A DNA stretch of 64,000 nucleotides, from positions 7,874,501-7,938,500 of the forward strand of contig OX485805.1 in NCBI GenBank assembly GCA_950295325.1, in the 5' to 3' direction. The notes below the pieces were generated by a model. That model worked only from the letters and a program-made list of their open reading frames with translations, had not been told where the DNA came from and did not search any database. The stretch comes from Polytrichum commune. Lineage: Eukaryota; Streptophyta; Polytrichopsida; Polytrichales; Polytrichaceae. Shown one piece after another: positions 10,640 through 22,865 of this stretch. Both the position numbers and the translations under genes were made by a program. Position 1 is the first letter of the stretch; every line of letters begins with the position of its first letter.

Positions 10640-11690
10640 TGAACACAACAATAATCTAGACACCTATATTTGAGTGGGCAAGTACTGGTGAGGTGTGGAT
10701 TTAAGAACAGACACTAAGAAGACATTGTTTGTTCAAAATATGCTAACTATTCTAGGTTCGATAGTCAACATGATCGCGGGGGGGGGGGGGGGGAGGGGGG
10801 CTTATGTGAGCATTTGTTGAGCACGATAATCTTGATGTTGATAATGAATGAGATGTTTACATGATCTCTGCAAGTTGTGAGGCAAATGGTTATGGGCATG
10901 GTTTGGATTTGCTAACCATCTCCAGGGGTGGACTCTTCATACCAAGTATGAACTAACGTGAGTGTAAGAAGGGGGTATTATTTGAAGCGATAGCGTACAA
11001 AGCATGCATGTGTAGGTGAGAGTTTTTTTATTTTTGTCTCTAGAGTGTACATTTTAAAAGGCTATTAAGAAATTTATAGTAAATGTACATGTACAAAATG
11101 TTTAATATGCTAAAGTGGATTTTATATGCAATAAAGGCTTATATAAAAAATAAAAATAAAAATAATATGTAGTGGAGGCATTTATCACATTAAATTGAGA
11201 AGTTTAGTATAAATACCTAAGTTTCTTTTCTAGTCTACCATTAGTACATATACATTTTTTTTCTCTACAAACTTCTCATATATTGGGGTTTAATTTCATA
11301 ATGACCCACGCACATCATTAGGTTTCCAATGAAGAGTCCACCCCCTGGACTAATCATCTTGCAGTAATTGCGTGTTCATATCCTGAGAGAAGTGGCGGTA
11401 AAGAGGAAAGGCACGTTTACCTTATGAGCCAAAGTGATGCTCATACAAGATGGTTAGCACAGCCAAATCGAGGTTGTACCCAACTCATATGAATATCTAA
11501 GTTTCTTTTTATCAAAGTGAAGATTCTCATGCTCATGAAACCAACCCCCCACCCCCCTTACGGCCCTTTATGTCGATTATTGAACCTAGAATGATTATTA
11601 TCATATTGTGGATGTGCGGTCCAATCTCCATTAAACATAGGTGTCTATTTAAGAAAAGTAAACCAAATAAGGGTTGTCTACCTTAGATAA
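10640..11690. mobile_element. Foldback element of dispersed family D, two inverted arms, with a nested hAT-like MITE
   Basis: The left arm carries GGTGTGGATTTAAGAACAGA, ATATGCTAACTATTCTAGG, GATAGTCAACATGAT, a poly-G tract (10778-10800) and TTGCTAACCATCT. The right arm carries the reverse complements in mirrored order: AGATGGTTAGCA, a C-rich run near 11545, ATTGAACCTAGAATGATTAT and AGGTGTCTATTTAAG. Related arms occur at 28885-29180, 38415-38925, 43785-44110, 59545-60690 and 61960-62700. No transposase was seen. Boundaries are approximate. Confidence 0.55.
10922..11349. mobile_element. hAT-like MITE with CAGGGGTGGACTC terminal inverted repeats
   Basis: The left end is CAGGGGTGGACTCTTCAT (from 10923). 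The right end is its complement, ATGAAGAGTCCACCCCCTG (to 11347). CAGGGG-type ends are typical of hAT elements. The flanks are CTAACCATCT (10912-10921) and CTAATCATCT (11350-11359), a near-perfect duplication containing the 8-bp size expected for hAT. The interior is AT-rich and non-coding. It splits a family D arm: removing it restores the order seen in other D copies. A related copy lies inverted at 31361-31625. Confidence 0.65.
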
Positions 11691-12206
11691 GGCAAGACGA
11701 AAGAAGAAGGGAAACTAGGAAGAATGGTGGGGTCTTGGAATTATAAACCCAAAGGGCAAAGCAAAAGGGCAAGGGCAACATGATTGGACATCTAAGATCC
11801 AAGTTTGCTTTATAATATATTCTTCATGTGTTGTTTGTTGTCGTGAAAAAGGGAGCCCGGTGGTCCACGATATGGACTGTGTAGTTGTCCACATAAACAA
11901 AAACAAAAACCAAAAAAACGTGAACACTATGATATCATTGATTCTCATAAAACAAAGTCAACCACTTGACACACACTCGGGACTATGACCCATAAAATTT
12001 GTGTATCCTAATAATAAGCCACCGAAATTATTGAAAGCATTGAACATCTTCAAGACTTACACATTTGCAACCAAATCGATCACATGGACGATGGAATCCC
12101 TAGTAGATAATCCCAAATGTCACAAGTGGGATTGAACTTGTATTTAATTGGACCTAGTGGACATACTTTCAAAATCTGATTTTTTTGGTTAACTCAATTT
12201 TATGGA

Positions 12207-12308
<102 letters not shown>

Positions 12309-13299
12309 TAATGTTAAATCTATACAATCAAGTGTTGAATACTAATGAAAGCTTCATCAAAACATTCATTTTTGATATTTTGATTTTATATATATATAAT
12401 CGATTGGAGGATCCCATGAGGCATTTTAAGCATGTTGTAGCTTTATACCGGGTCTTGGTCCAATTATACATGTATATCGGTTATCGTCCGTTGTGGGTGT
12501 GGCCCATCTTGGAGTACATCCATATACATCAAGGGAGGGAGGCAAGAGGAAGGGAGAGCGTAAAAGAGTGATGGTGGGGTCTTTGGGGTTCTAACTTCTA
12601 ATGTATAATACATCCAAAGAGTAGCAAGAAAGGAGAGGGGCACATGATTGGACACCACCACCGTTCAAGCTCTTTCCTTATTTTCACTATTCTTTGTAAT
12701 TTAATTCTTCAAGCTATGGACTAGGTGATCGACAAGTGTCACAAGGCTCAAGCTATAGAGGAGGCATAACCCTTTGTCCTAAAGCCAATGTCAAGGGCTT
12801 GTACTATTTGAAGTGGGTATAGGGTTATTAGTTTCATTTCATTTCACTAATGCAATGTTTATGGTATTTAGTGTCACATGCGTAATGGTGTCACTTACCT
12901 TATGTAGAGAGAGGCGTATGCTATATGTTATACTAATGATCAACAACTCCACCATTAGCGTCACCTCATGCCACCTGGCCTTCAAGTTCGCTTGCTAATA
13001 ATGTTACGAGGTCTATGCCTATGTTACACAAAGTCTATAAAGTTGATTAAAGTGTACACAAATGGCACTTGACATCAATATGCTCAAGAATATCTTCCTC
13101 TTGGATACTAAATTATAAATGCATGACACTTGCCAGTAGTATGCTTAATAATATTCTCCCCTCAAATATTAGAATGGCAAACTATCATCTCAAGCATCCC
13201 AATGTGCTACACTAAATGTCACAATGTAAATAATTTTTCTCGTTCAAAAGTTACTTTTGTTGATGTATGGTATCGTATTGGCAATTAGTTGATATGACA

Positions 13300-13374
13300 A
13301 TTTGAGACGTCTAGGCATCCAATTTAGGCCTTCGCAAATAGTGTACGTCACACTAAATACCATAAATGATGTAG
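13300..13374 (+). repeat. Dispersed repeat copy, partner at 3255-3331
   Basis: TTTGAGACGTCTAGGCATCC, GGCCTTCGCAAATAGTGTAC and CACTAAATACCATAAATGAT align with the copy at 3255-3331 in the same order and orientation. Confidence 0.5.
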
Positions 13375-13948
13375 CACATGTATGTGGATAAAATTCACCA
13401 AATCGATGTGTTCATAAATGCTATGGTGTTGAAATTAGTGTGAGGCACACAAATGTGCACAATCAACTTCATCTTTTGTAAACAATGTGTGTCACACTAT
13501 ACCGGATTAACAACGTACCATATTAACCTAAATCATTGTAAAATAGTCCTACACTTATATGTATGTGCAACTAGGTTGACCTTGCAAATAGGTTGACTTT
13601 TGACCAATGCCAACTACGTTGGCTGTTGGGTCAAAATCGTATCGCAAAAGGTTATGATTTTGTTTATCCATCCATATAGCAACCGCAATTACATGTTATT
13701 TTGTTGAAGTGGTAATAAATACTCAAAGTAGTGTGAAATATTCATAAAGTAGCATGTGCAGTTTTAACATTGTTGATGATTTAATGAGACTTTTGAATCT
13801 TTGATTTTATCCAAGCATGCTCCATAAAACACCGAAACCAAAAGAAGTAGTTGAGGAACAGCTTTCACCTGAACACATGGAGACATTCGAGCTGGTTTGG
13901 ATGGGGATTGGGTTGTCACAAAGCTGCGTGAGCAGAGAAAACTGCCCA

Positions 13949-13979
13949 AGGACACTGAGGACACTGAGGACACTGGGGA
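13949..13979. repeat. Short minisatellite, 9-bp unit
   Basis: The unit GAGGACACT is repeated three to four times with one end change (GGGG). Confidence 0.8.
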
Positions 13980-15285
13980 CCCGACAGACAGTAGGTGTCA
14001 CTTGACACTGATAACTTATAAGGGCCACTTTACATGAGTCAAGGCCAATTTGGGGCTCTGACATGCGTAAAATTTTGTACAGTTGGTTTAAGGTAGAAAA
14101 GCAGAAAACATGATCACTACCGGTGCATTATAATAGGAATAAAAAGATTCTTGTGTGGACCCAAATTGCCTAATTGTAAAATTGATGGCTTGAAAAGGAT
14201 GCAGTGCTTCGTCGGATAGGACTTGTGTCACAACACTTGGGATCACTTTTGAGTGCCATTGAAGTTAATCGTTTGGTGTGCATTTGGATGCAAAGTATGA
14301 TAATTTGATGCTCAAATTTAGGGAGACTCTACTATACAAATAGGGGGTTTGACTTACTTACCTCTTTGGGGAAATGTAACTAATTACTTACAATGAATAA
14401 AATTATGAAACAACTTGCATCCTTGACATTTCCTCGACTCCAATCTTTGAGAAATATTGCATAAATTTCAAGCCAATCTTTCTGGCCAAATTAGCTTAGG
14501 CTCAACATTTTTTCGTGTTTCTGCCTTAAACCGGTAAATCGATCCCAAGGCTACATGATGGAGTCAAGGCCACTCCTTGAAATTCGTATTCAAATGAGAT
14601 GAAATTGTATTTTAATGCACTAGAGACAAAATCTAGCACGGCATGAGGGAAAAGAATTGGGTTGGACCACTATGGTAACTCAATGTGCTTCCTTGGGGCA
14701 TGTCCAAGCCTCCTTCCTTCTTCGCTTGAGTCAGTATTTCATTTGAATTGGCTTCAAGACTTAAAGGCCTTGACCCCTCATGTAAAGCGGACCTTATGTA
14801 GTCTACTCTTACAACACAAGACTTAGGCATATTTCAGTATATAGAAAACTCCAAGCCGATGACTCTAAATAAATTTGCTATATTACCTTACAGGCAAAAG
14901 GCACTTGGCCACACTTGCTATCCCTATGTACCTGCAAATACCTTAAAGGCCTCATAATTGCACAACACGACAATACCACACAACAACTAACCAACCTTCT
15001 TAAATCATGTATCCACACAAGATACTACATTCTCACAAATATTGGCATCAAAGGCAACAATCCTCACAAAAAATACCATCTTGCCACATATTACAATGCT
15101 CATGCTCAACAACAAAAATGTAAATGCCTAGCAAAGCTATGCCCAAACATTATGTATATCCAAGGTGCACCACAAGAACAATCGAGCCCCTTCATACCAA
15201 CCCCCAATTTAGCCATCCAAATATTAAGGTTTAGATTCACACACGAGAAATATATGCACAAAGCCATTCAAACAAAAAGGAGTTA

Positions 15286-16120
15286 CAGTCCACCCTCTAT
15301 AAGTGTTACCTCTATAAGTGTTAAAATTCCATAAGTGTTAACATTTTTTCTACTCCCTACTTGGGGAGACTACAATAACGTTAAGTGTTAAGTGTTAACT
15401 GATTGGCTACTCCCCTCTTTGTAATTTTGCCCTCTATATCTGTTAATTTATTATTATACTATATAATACCATACAATACAATATACTGTAACATAGCACA
15501 TGTAATATACTGTAACATACCCCCCATTTAGAAATTATTAGGGTTTACCTCGTCAACTCAGTTTACCCTAGCAGGTTGAGCCAATCTACCAGGGTTCGAA
15601 TTTATGAGAATGTTGTTTTTGAATTTTAGACTTGTAGGGCGAATCACATACCATTAGAAAGCTATTGAGGAGACAATTCCAATGGTAGTAGTTTTGTCGA
15701 ATTCCGACTTCTAACGAGTGAGTTATGGTTGGCCGAAATCTGCCTTCCAAGTCTCCCGCGGCAGCGGCGGCGAGTTTTGTCTGATTAATTTTGAGGGTGT
15801 TGTATTATTTTTGTGGATAGGGTTTGTGTCCTTGTGGTTTAGTGTCAGTTTGCATTTGTCTTTCAATTTAATCTAGGGCAGTAGAGATGGGGAAGGCTTC
15901 AGAGTTCAGACCTCTATAGATGCCTTCTTCCATCCTAGAGGAGTGGAAATGGAGGAGTGAGACTCCTCAATTGTATTTTGGAACTTCATTTGGTATTATA
16001 ACAATATTTTACTTGTGTTACATTTATACGTGTTATGTTTTGATTTGTTAAACTCTATATTTCTATAAGTGTTAACAATATTACCACTCCCAATTGTTAA
16101 CACTTATAGAGGGTGGACTG
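15286..16120. mobile_element. Pogo / Emigrant-type (Tc1-mariner) MITE, 835 bp
   Basis: The left end reads CAGTCCACCCTCTATAAGTG (from 15286). The right end is its exact complement, CACTTATAGAGGGTGGACTG (to 16120). Both sides are flanked by TA (15284-15285 and 16121-16122), the duplication made by Tc1/mariner elements. The start CAGT..ACCCTCTATAA resembles the Emigrant/Lemi group of plant pogo elements. TAAGTGTTAA-type subterminal repeats occur at both ends. The middle (about 15530-15980) is less AT-rich, includes a GC-rich patch near 15760, and may be captured DNA. No transposase frame was found. Confidence 0.8.
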
Positions 16121-16272
16121 TAGATAAAACCCACTCGTCAATGCCATTAAAGCCCAAAGATGGAAAGTCAACCCACTCCTAGTCATCACCGCATGAGTAT
16201 GCAAATCCATGCATACAACATGCATTGAACTACTCAAAAGCCTACCATAACATTATTCAAATCCATACTAGT

Positions 16273-16385
16273 GTTGTATGGGATTGATAATATTCCACAA
16301 AATATTCTCTACTATTTCCCACATTGAGTTTGAATGTGGGAAACATAAGAGAATATTCTGTGAAATATTGTCAATCCCACACAAC
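16273..16385. repeat. 113-base imperfect hairpin (miRNA-like or foldback MITE)
   Basis: The left arm GTTGTATGGGATTGATAATA... is complementary to the right arm ...TATTGTCAATCCCACACAAC along its full ~50 bases with a few mismatches. The centre is near 16329 (TTTCCCACATTGAG facing TTGAATGTGGGAAA). A related, rearranged sequence lies at 37370-37450. The length and small number of mispairs would fit a plant small-RNA precursor, but foldback MITEs look the same. Confidence 0.6.
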
Positions 16386-17656
16386 ATTGTTATGGATCTT
16401 AATAATGTTATGACATATAACCCCCAACATAATAATAATAAATCAATGGAGGTTGTTCACCGTATTGCAATAAAATACCTCACATATCTAGTCCTCAATA
16501 AGCAGAAACTAGATAACAAACAAGAACCTCTACAACAACCTGCATGAAGCCTTAAATCTATTTACTTCTCAAAATGAGCCCACCTATTGCAAATATAGGC
16601 CATGAACCCTACACGTGTAACAAGACAACTCTTGAACATAGTAGGGCCAACATGCTCAAATTTCATGTCAATGATATCATCGATGTTTATTTTTCTTTCT
16701 CTTCTTACCTTATGAGTGGGGCCAGTTACTTCTTGTGCCACATGTCATCACGTGCTTGGATGGAATCTCTTGAAAGATGATGTGCATGAGCCCAATCATG
16801 CACCTATATACAACATAAGATGTAATGGTTGTCGCCCCATCACTCCCCACCATTGCCCATCGTTCCGAAAAGGTGGGGTGTCCATGTTAATATGATGTGT
16901 CATATGCACGGTTGTAAAGGGCGGGGGTGGCACGGGTTTAAGCTATTGGATTTACATTGTAGCATCATGTAATAGTCACCCTCTGTAATGTCACTCCCTC
17001 TCTTATATCCCAAAACCTTGGGGAATGGATATGCTTAGTTTAAATCTCCCTCCTTGTTGTCACATTTCCCTCCCATAATAAATCACATGATGCGATAACT
17101 TAAACATGTCATGAAGTGAAACGGTGATAAAAGCGGCAACCACGTTGTTTTAGAGCTCATAAATTCTTATGAAATGATGTTAAATATCAATTGTGGCTAA
17201 ACAAACTAGGTAACCCTTGAGATTTGGGAGGGCCGATGGGGATACTGGACGTAAACATTTTGACGCCCTCTTCTCTGGACCTTCCAATCACGTAGATCGT
17301 CGGCTTAGATTGATGGAATGGGGAGGAGAGAGTTTTGCTTCGTGGGTAGCATTCTCTTCCCAAATCTCATAACGCAACCTCATTTACCAAATGGATACAC
17401 ACCCAAAATTGACATGAATAGGTACAGTAAACAATCCTAATAATTTAGGTGGAAAATTAGCATGGAAATAACTAAACATGGTCCACACTAATTTTTTTGA
17501 AGTCAAGGATTTAACATGGGTCCAAGACTCCAAGTCTTCCCTAAGTGTTCATCAACGCTTCCAACCAAACACAATAAACATCAATTACAAAGACAAAAGT
17601 AGCACCAAATAAAACGATCACTCACACTAACTCTCAAACAAAACAACTAACACAAC

Positions 17657-17706
17657 CCACATTGATTTTCTACTAGAAATCCAACGTGGGTTGAAAATCA
17701 ATGTGG
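17657..17706. repeat. Perfect 14-bp inverted repeat
   Basis: CCACATTGATTTTC (17657-17670) and GAAAATCAATGTGG (17693-17706) are separated by 22 bases. Confidence 0.7.
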
Positions 17707-18694
17707 CCCCATTAATTCTCATCATAAGAACTAGCGTGGGGCTCTAAAAAATTAGTGTGACCCACGGTAATAGGACTATTTAGTGTACCTAATGCTCGAT
17801 CGTAAGTTCTAGAATCTACCCACTTTACTTAATCACTACACGAGCTAGAGAGTTAGTTACAAAGGCCGTGGGCACGGATCCTTAGTCCCCTTGTCCCCTT
17901 CACTTACACACTAATCACTTAATCTCCAAAGGCCCATGGTACTTACCGAGAACAAATCTCCAAAGTACGGGATAAGGCACAGAGTGGCCTACCTATATAG
18001 CTCGAGGAACGAGTCAAAAGGGCGGGCGGACTGAGAGGTCGGAAGTTCATTAGTATAAAAGACAACCTGCACCTGCCCCTACTTCTTCTTCTTCTGCCAG
18101 CCCTGCCCCTGCCCGGCCCTTGCATTGATTGATTGGAGGCAAAAGGCTGGGCTAATCACGAGGTGGTTGCGAGGAAGTTACAAGCTATGGTAAAGGGGAG
18201 ATGTGTGCATGCGAAACCAACCGCTTTAAGCCCATGAGAAATATGTGGTGTTTTAAGATATAAGGTAGAAATACCATACCCCGTGAAAATAAGGTGATTT
18301 GCATTGAAGTTATGGTATGACAATCGTGAGATAATTTTCCAAGATTGACGAGAAGGATTCGTGAAGAATGCAAGTTGTTTCGTATTTTTCTGTCCTATAT
18401 AAAAAATGTTACGATTTTTCAAAGTGGAAAGTTGTCCAGCTCCCTGCTCGTTCACTAGATTCTCCCTACACCGAACACGGTAATCTGCATTTTCATATAA
18501 AACATTGCCTAAATCGGTTATCTCATGAGTACATTAACACTTGACTCCCATGGGCTACACTGAGTGTACATGCATTGAAGTTGCCGTTGAGCCACAGTCG
18601 GTTTTAGAAATCGCACTTCACCATTATGACGGCGGTCTAGTGCACGGCTAGAGGGTGGTTAACGGGTTATGGTATTTCTACCTTATAGGTGAGC

Positions 18695-19035
18695 AGTTGA
18701 CAGGGAATACCAACGCACCAAAGTATGTCTTGTGTTGAAGTCCATATGTAAAAGTTATAAGGGTTCAAATGCTTATTGATAGATGACTTAGGATCAGCGC
18801 ATGGTTATCACGAGGTTGTTGTGAGGGAGTTACAAGTTGGGGCGAAGGTAGATGGTGCTAAAACCGTCACTTCGAGCAATGAAAACGTATGATAAGATGA
18901 GATTTTAGAAAAGAAAAAAGAAAAAGATTTGGGTAATTTTTGTCCGTTGTTGACAAGGATTCCAACGCACCGAAGTATGTCTTATTTGAGTTTCGTATGG
19001 AAAAGTTATAAGGGTTCCAGGGTTTATTGATGGAT
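18695..19035 (+). repeat. Direct duplication, ~252 bp period
   Basis: CCAACGCACCAAAGTATGTC at about 18708 recurs as CCAACGCACCGAAGTATGTC at about 18960. Both are followed by AAAAGTTATAAGGGTTC and TTATTGATRGATGACT. A weaker third relation is the TATCACGAGGTTGTTG block near 18801 and its partner near 18157. Confidence 0.6.
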
Positions 19036-20577
19036 GACTCCAGACCAACACAAGAGCATGGTGTTAAGGTGGTGGACATGTCTCACAAGTGATATGTACT
19101 TCTCGTGCAAGATTTTGGGGGTGTTGGTTTTAGCACCACCTATCTTTAGGTATCTCACCCCGTTGTGGGCAATTCCAACTGCACATACACATTTGATTGT
19201 TGAATTGAACAATGAATTGTTTCATTCGATTAGCAATCGTGGATCGCACATATTGTCATTTCAAAGTTTATGCAACAAAGTTGAGATATGGATGTAATTT
19301 GCGTGTGTTTTATAACAACTTTTGTTTTTGTTTTAATGATACTTAAGCATGGAAGTCATTCATCTTAAGTTATCTCACCTTCAAGAAACACCCATTGACC
19401 TTGAGGGTTAAGAATGGAAACAAAAAAGCGGTGTGATAGAATGAGATTGGATGTATATTAGACAACATGCTTAAGATATGCTAACCATTCTAGGTTCAAT
19501 AATAAGCACAACCGAGAAGGCCTATGTGATCGTATAAATTACAAGAAAATGTTCGCTTTAGATTTCCACACATATGAAAGTTGATCAGATGACAATATTT
19601 GTGATTTGCAATAGCTAATTGAATGCAACTATTCCATGATGATCCAACGGTTGGAAATGAACATGGGGTTGGAAGTGCCCACGACATGGCCACGTACTTG
19701 ACATGTAGTGGGTCAACTTCAAAATGACAAGGCAACAACTGAGGTTAACTCATATATAGAGTTTGGGAATCTCATGATCTCCTACATGAATGTGTTTCTT
19801 TCTGTTTGGTTGCAATTGAAGTTGCTAATAGGTGTTGAACTTCTTGTTATCATGATTGAAGGACCCGTTACAATCAATAGATTTTGTGACAAGACAACAA
19901 ATTTGTTAGACATAATTTGCCCATACAAATACTATTTCCTAGTTTTGAGCACATATCTTGACGCACTAGTTTCCTTTGACACATTGATAATGTTGCCATG
20001 GACAATTTACGGACTTCCCATTTTCAAAAAGGACGAGGGGGGGGGGGTTGTAAGGTGAATGTTTGGGCCCTACTTTCTAATCTTGCAATCCAATGTTACT
20101 TTTGTCTAGACTTTACACCTAGTGCTCAAAAGGGGCCTCGACAAAAGTCCACATAATAATGGGACGAAGATTCACCATAGGAGTATGATAGGCAAGGTTC
20201 GGGCACTATGTGGCAAGCAAGCTCTAAAGGACATCGATTCTCCCATTATGTGGTATTGGATAGGCTATTGGTGGAAATATAATCTCATTGTGTTAAGAGA
20301 AAATCCTTGATTATCTCGCAGCAGGTTAGTTACAAGTTGTTTGGAAATTATGACGTTTTTCTTCATTTTTAAAGACATGGTCGACATGATTTTGTTAAGA
20401 TCCATCTATCACTAACTCTAGGTTAGAAAATAATACAGCTAAGGATTGAGAATAGATATGTTGTGGTTCCCAAAAAACAACATTCAAGTCTCAGTGTCAC
20501 GTAAGGTCCCCATGGAACATGGCATCTCTTTTATTTGAGAAGGGTCAAGGAGCATGTAGCTTAGCAATGTTATGAAC

Positions 20578-20716
20578 AGAAGAAGAAGAACTCCGGTCCC
20601 TACCAGGGACCGGAGTGAATAAAGTGTCTGTTCGTAGGACAGCCGTGGCCGTACCCCAGGGTAGCGGCGTTGGGTGTAATACTACTTCACCCTTTGCAGG
20701 GAGTAGACACTATGTG
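20578..20716 (-). mobile_element. 5'-truncated SINE copy of the family seen whole at 33043-33399
   Basis: Read on the minus strand, it ends ACGAACAGACACTTTATTCA then GGGACCGGAGT. It matches the last ~140 bases of the SINE at 33043-33399 (ACGAACGGACACTTTATTCA, GGGACCGGAGT). The tRNA-like head is missing. The 3' end holds a perfect 12-bp hairpin, ACTCCGGTCCCT with AGGGACCGGAGT and a 3-base loop (20590-20616), which is imperfect in the full copy. Confidence 0.6.
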
Positions 20717-21257
20717 AGTAACTGATGTTTTAACTGGTTGAACCGGGAGGGGGGGGGGGGAGGGTGGTATGTAGGGTGCATGGGTTTTAATTTAGAATTG
20801 TGTGGGTTTTGCTACTTTGTTTGAGACGAGAAGCGTGCGTATTTGTTTGAGTATAAATGATGATTGATTGTGTTGTTGGTCGCCAAGTCATGGTTCCAAG
20901 GTTGGTTGGATAAGGACGTGCGTGTTGTATTAATACGGTCCGGGTTCGAAATGTTATGAACACTCATAACTAGCAAGTAGTTGAAAATAAAACTTGAACA
21001 CAAAATAATAGTTGTGATATTGGGAATAAAGAATATGTTAGTGAAACATTGTACCAGACTGGTCCAAAGTAGATGTAGTCTACATGTTGCATTAGCAAGT
21101 GTGTGCTCCATTTGCAACAATATGGAAGAGTTCCAAGTCATATCCAAGTGAATACTTCTTTTTTAATAAAAAAAATTGGGGGGGGGGGAGGGGGTTGCAT
21201 ACTATAAGTTACCATGTATTGGCCCGTATATATACACCCCATACCGTTAAAAAATAG

Positions 21258-21577
21258 GGGTGGGCTTGCGCTAGGGACCAAGACCAAAGAAACTTCAATT
21301 GAGAGATCTTATTGGTCGAGAGCAAAATTTTGAACCCAAGGAGTTTACACTAAGGTTTGGGACCAAGGCGTGCAAAAAATGAAGTGTTCTTGATGCGGCA
21401 TCATTTTCCCACCACATCTCGGAGGTCTTCTCAAAAGAACATACTCCTCTCAGTTTGAGAAACAAATCATCGAGCTTGGGTCTGATCTTAAGTTGGGAAG
21501 TAAGGTCCAGTTAAGAGGTGTTTTGGACCCCCAAAGTTTCTTGGATCATGATTTGGGAACCTAATGTAAACCCACCC
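21258..21577. mobile_element. Tourist-like MITE, family C copy 1
   Basis: Ends are GGGTGGGCTTGCGCTAGGGA and CCTAATGTAAACCCACCC, imperfect inverted repeats. The interior shares TTATTGGTCGAGAGCAAAAT and GGAGTTTACACTAAGG with copies at 60734-61026 and 61082-61391. The target duplication is unclear here. Confidence 0.55.
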
Positions 21578-22364
21578 TATGTTACTCAACACTTCACTAC
21601 TACCATATGAGTTCTCAACAATCGTCATGCATCACTTGGAAAACAGATCAAAGGATGCAAATCCATCGTTACGATAGATTTGCATATTTTCCAATGATGT
21701 GGGACAACTTTCAAGTGAAATGGGCCAGTTACTCATGACTCATATGCTTGCAGTAACTCTAAGCACTTATGAGGGAAAGTAAACAAACTTACACCTTCTA
21801 CATTTTTGTTTATTTCACATCCGTGTACTACAAACTCATGAATTTTGGACAACCGTCTCACGACGTTGGAACATATATAAATTTGTAGTTATAGATAGAT
21901 ATATTTACATATTTCTTTCACCGACCCAAGACGATTACCTAGGACGCATACACTAGCTAGTAGTGGTTTCATATTTCGGAAGTTGAGGAGGAGCATCCAT
22001 GCTCATTGAATAGGCTTAATAATGAAATTGTCAACTCACCTACCCATTTCAAATTTATTAGTATGGTGCAAGTAGTAGTACTACGTACATTAATTACTAG
22101 CAGGCCGGGGACCATAAATTGCAACTCTATCCTCATGGTATATATTGAGTCTCGACGCCAGATACATAGTTAATGTGTTGTGGGCAGTGGCACTTTCACA
22201 TCAACTTCAACCTCATAACTTCACTTGAATTCGACTCCGGTACTTGCCAATTTGAGACCCATGGTTGCAGGTGTCCTTGCATGATAATTTTTTAATCATG
22301 TCCGATGATCCACATGTGTAAGGCATCTTGTAATACGGGACCCAATGTACGATGCGGCCACTAA

Positions 22365-22862
22365 GGGCCACTTCACAAGTTCACACACGAGCCAAGAGCC
22401 GTGACCATGAAATTGTGGGAGCCCAAAAGAAAAGTGTCCAAAGGCCGTCCCAACACACCTCCAAACTCGTGTAGTGTGGTCACGGACCCCCAAGTGTAGT
22501 GTGAAGTCATATGTGATCAAATGCTATTTCAATGAATTTCTATTCACGCGGGTCTTCACAGGTGATAAAGTAGAATAAACCAACGGTTGTGAGCGTTCGG
22601 AGTGCCATGGTCTCCTGGTTTTGTGTTAGGCTTACTTCCAAGAGACGGTTTTGGAAAATAATCCAAGTGACCATGAAACATGATCCATTCGATGCTCTAT
22701 AGGAATTCATGTAGACTTTACATCCATCCTCTTGCATTCACATACTCCGTTGGTCCCTCGAGCATAGTGTGAAGCGAACTTAGACCGGCTCTGCCTTTTC
22801 CACCAATGAGAGTGCTTGAAGTGAAATGTCACGGGCTCTCAGTCTCGTGTGTGAAGTGGCCC
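22365..22862. mobile_element. Tourist-like (PIF/Harbinger-type) MITE, family A copy 1
   Basis: The left end is GGGCCACTTCACA and the right end is TGTGTGAAGTGGCCC, flanked by TAA on both sides (22362-22364, 22863-22865). The interior is non-coding and nearly the same as copies at 24457-24963 and 36055-36552, which suggests recent movement. A short duplication (TTCACAAGTTCACACAC) disturbs the left end. The right TAA is also the left TAA of the family B element that starts at 22866. Confidence 0.75.
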
Positions 22863-22865
22863 TAA

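Larger units (their letters stand above)
16386..22361. other. Gene-free repeat zone
   Basis: No gene was recognised. Open frames here (19034-19297, 19708-20058, 20812-21147 on the minus strand) have no domain or splice context, and parts recur elsewhere, so they look like repeat DNA. Family E fragments (around GATTAGCAATCGTGGATCGC, 19230) recur near 30915 and 63200. Poly-G tracts occur at 20039, 20749 and 21179. Confidence 0.4.
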
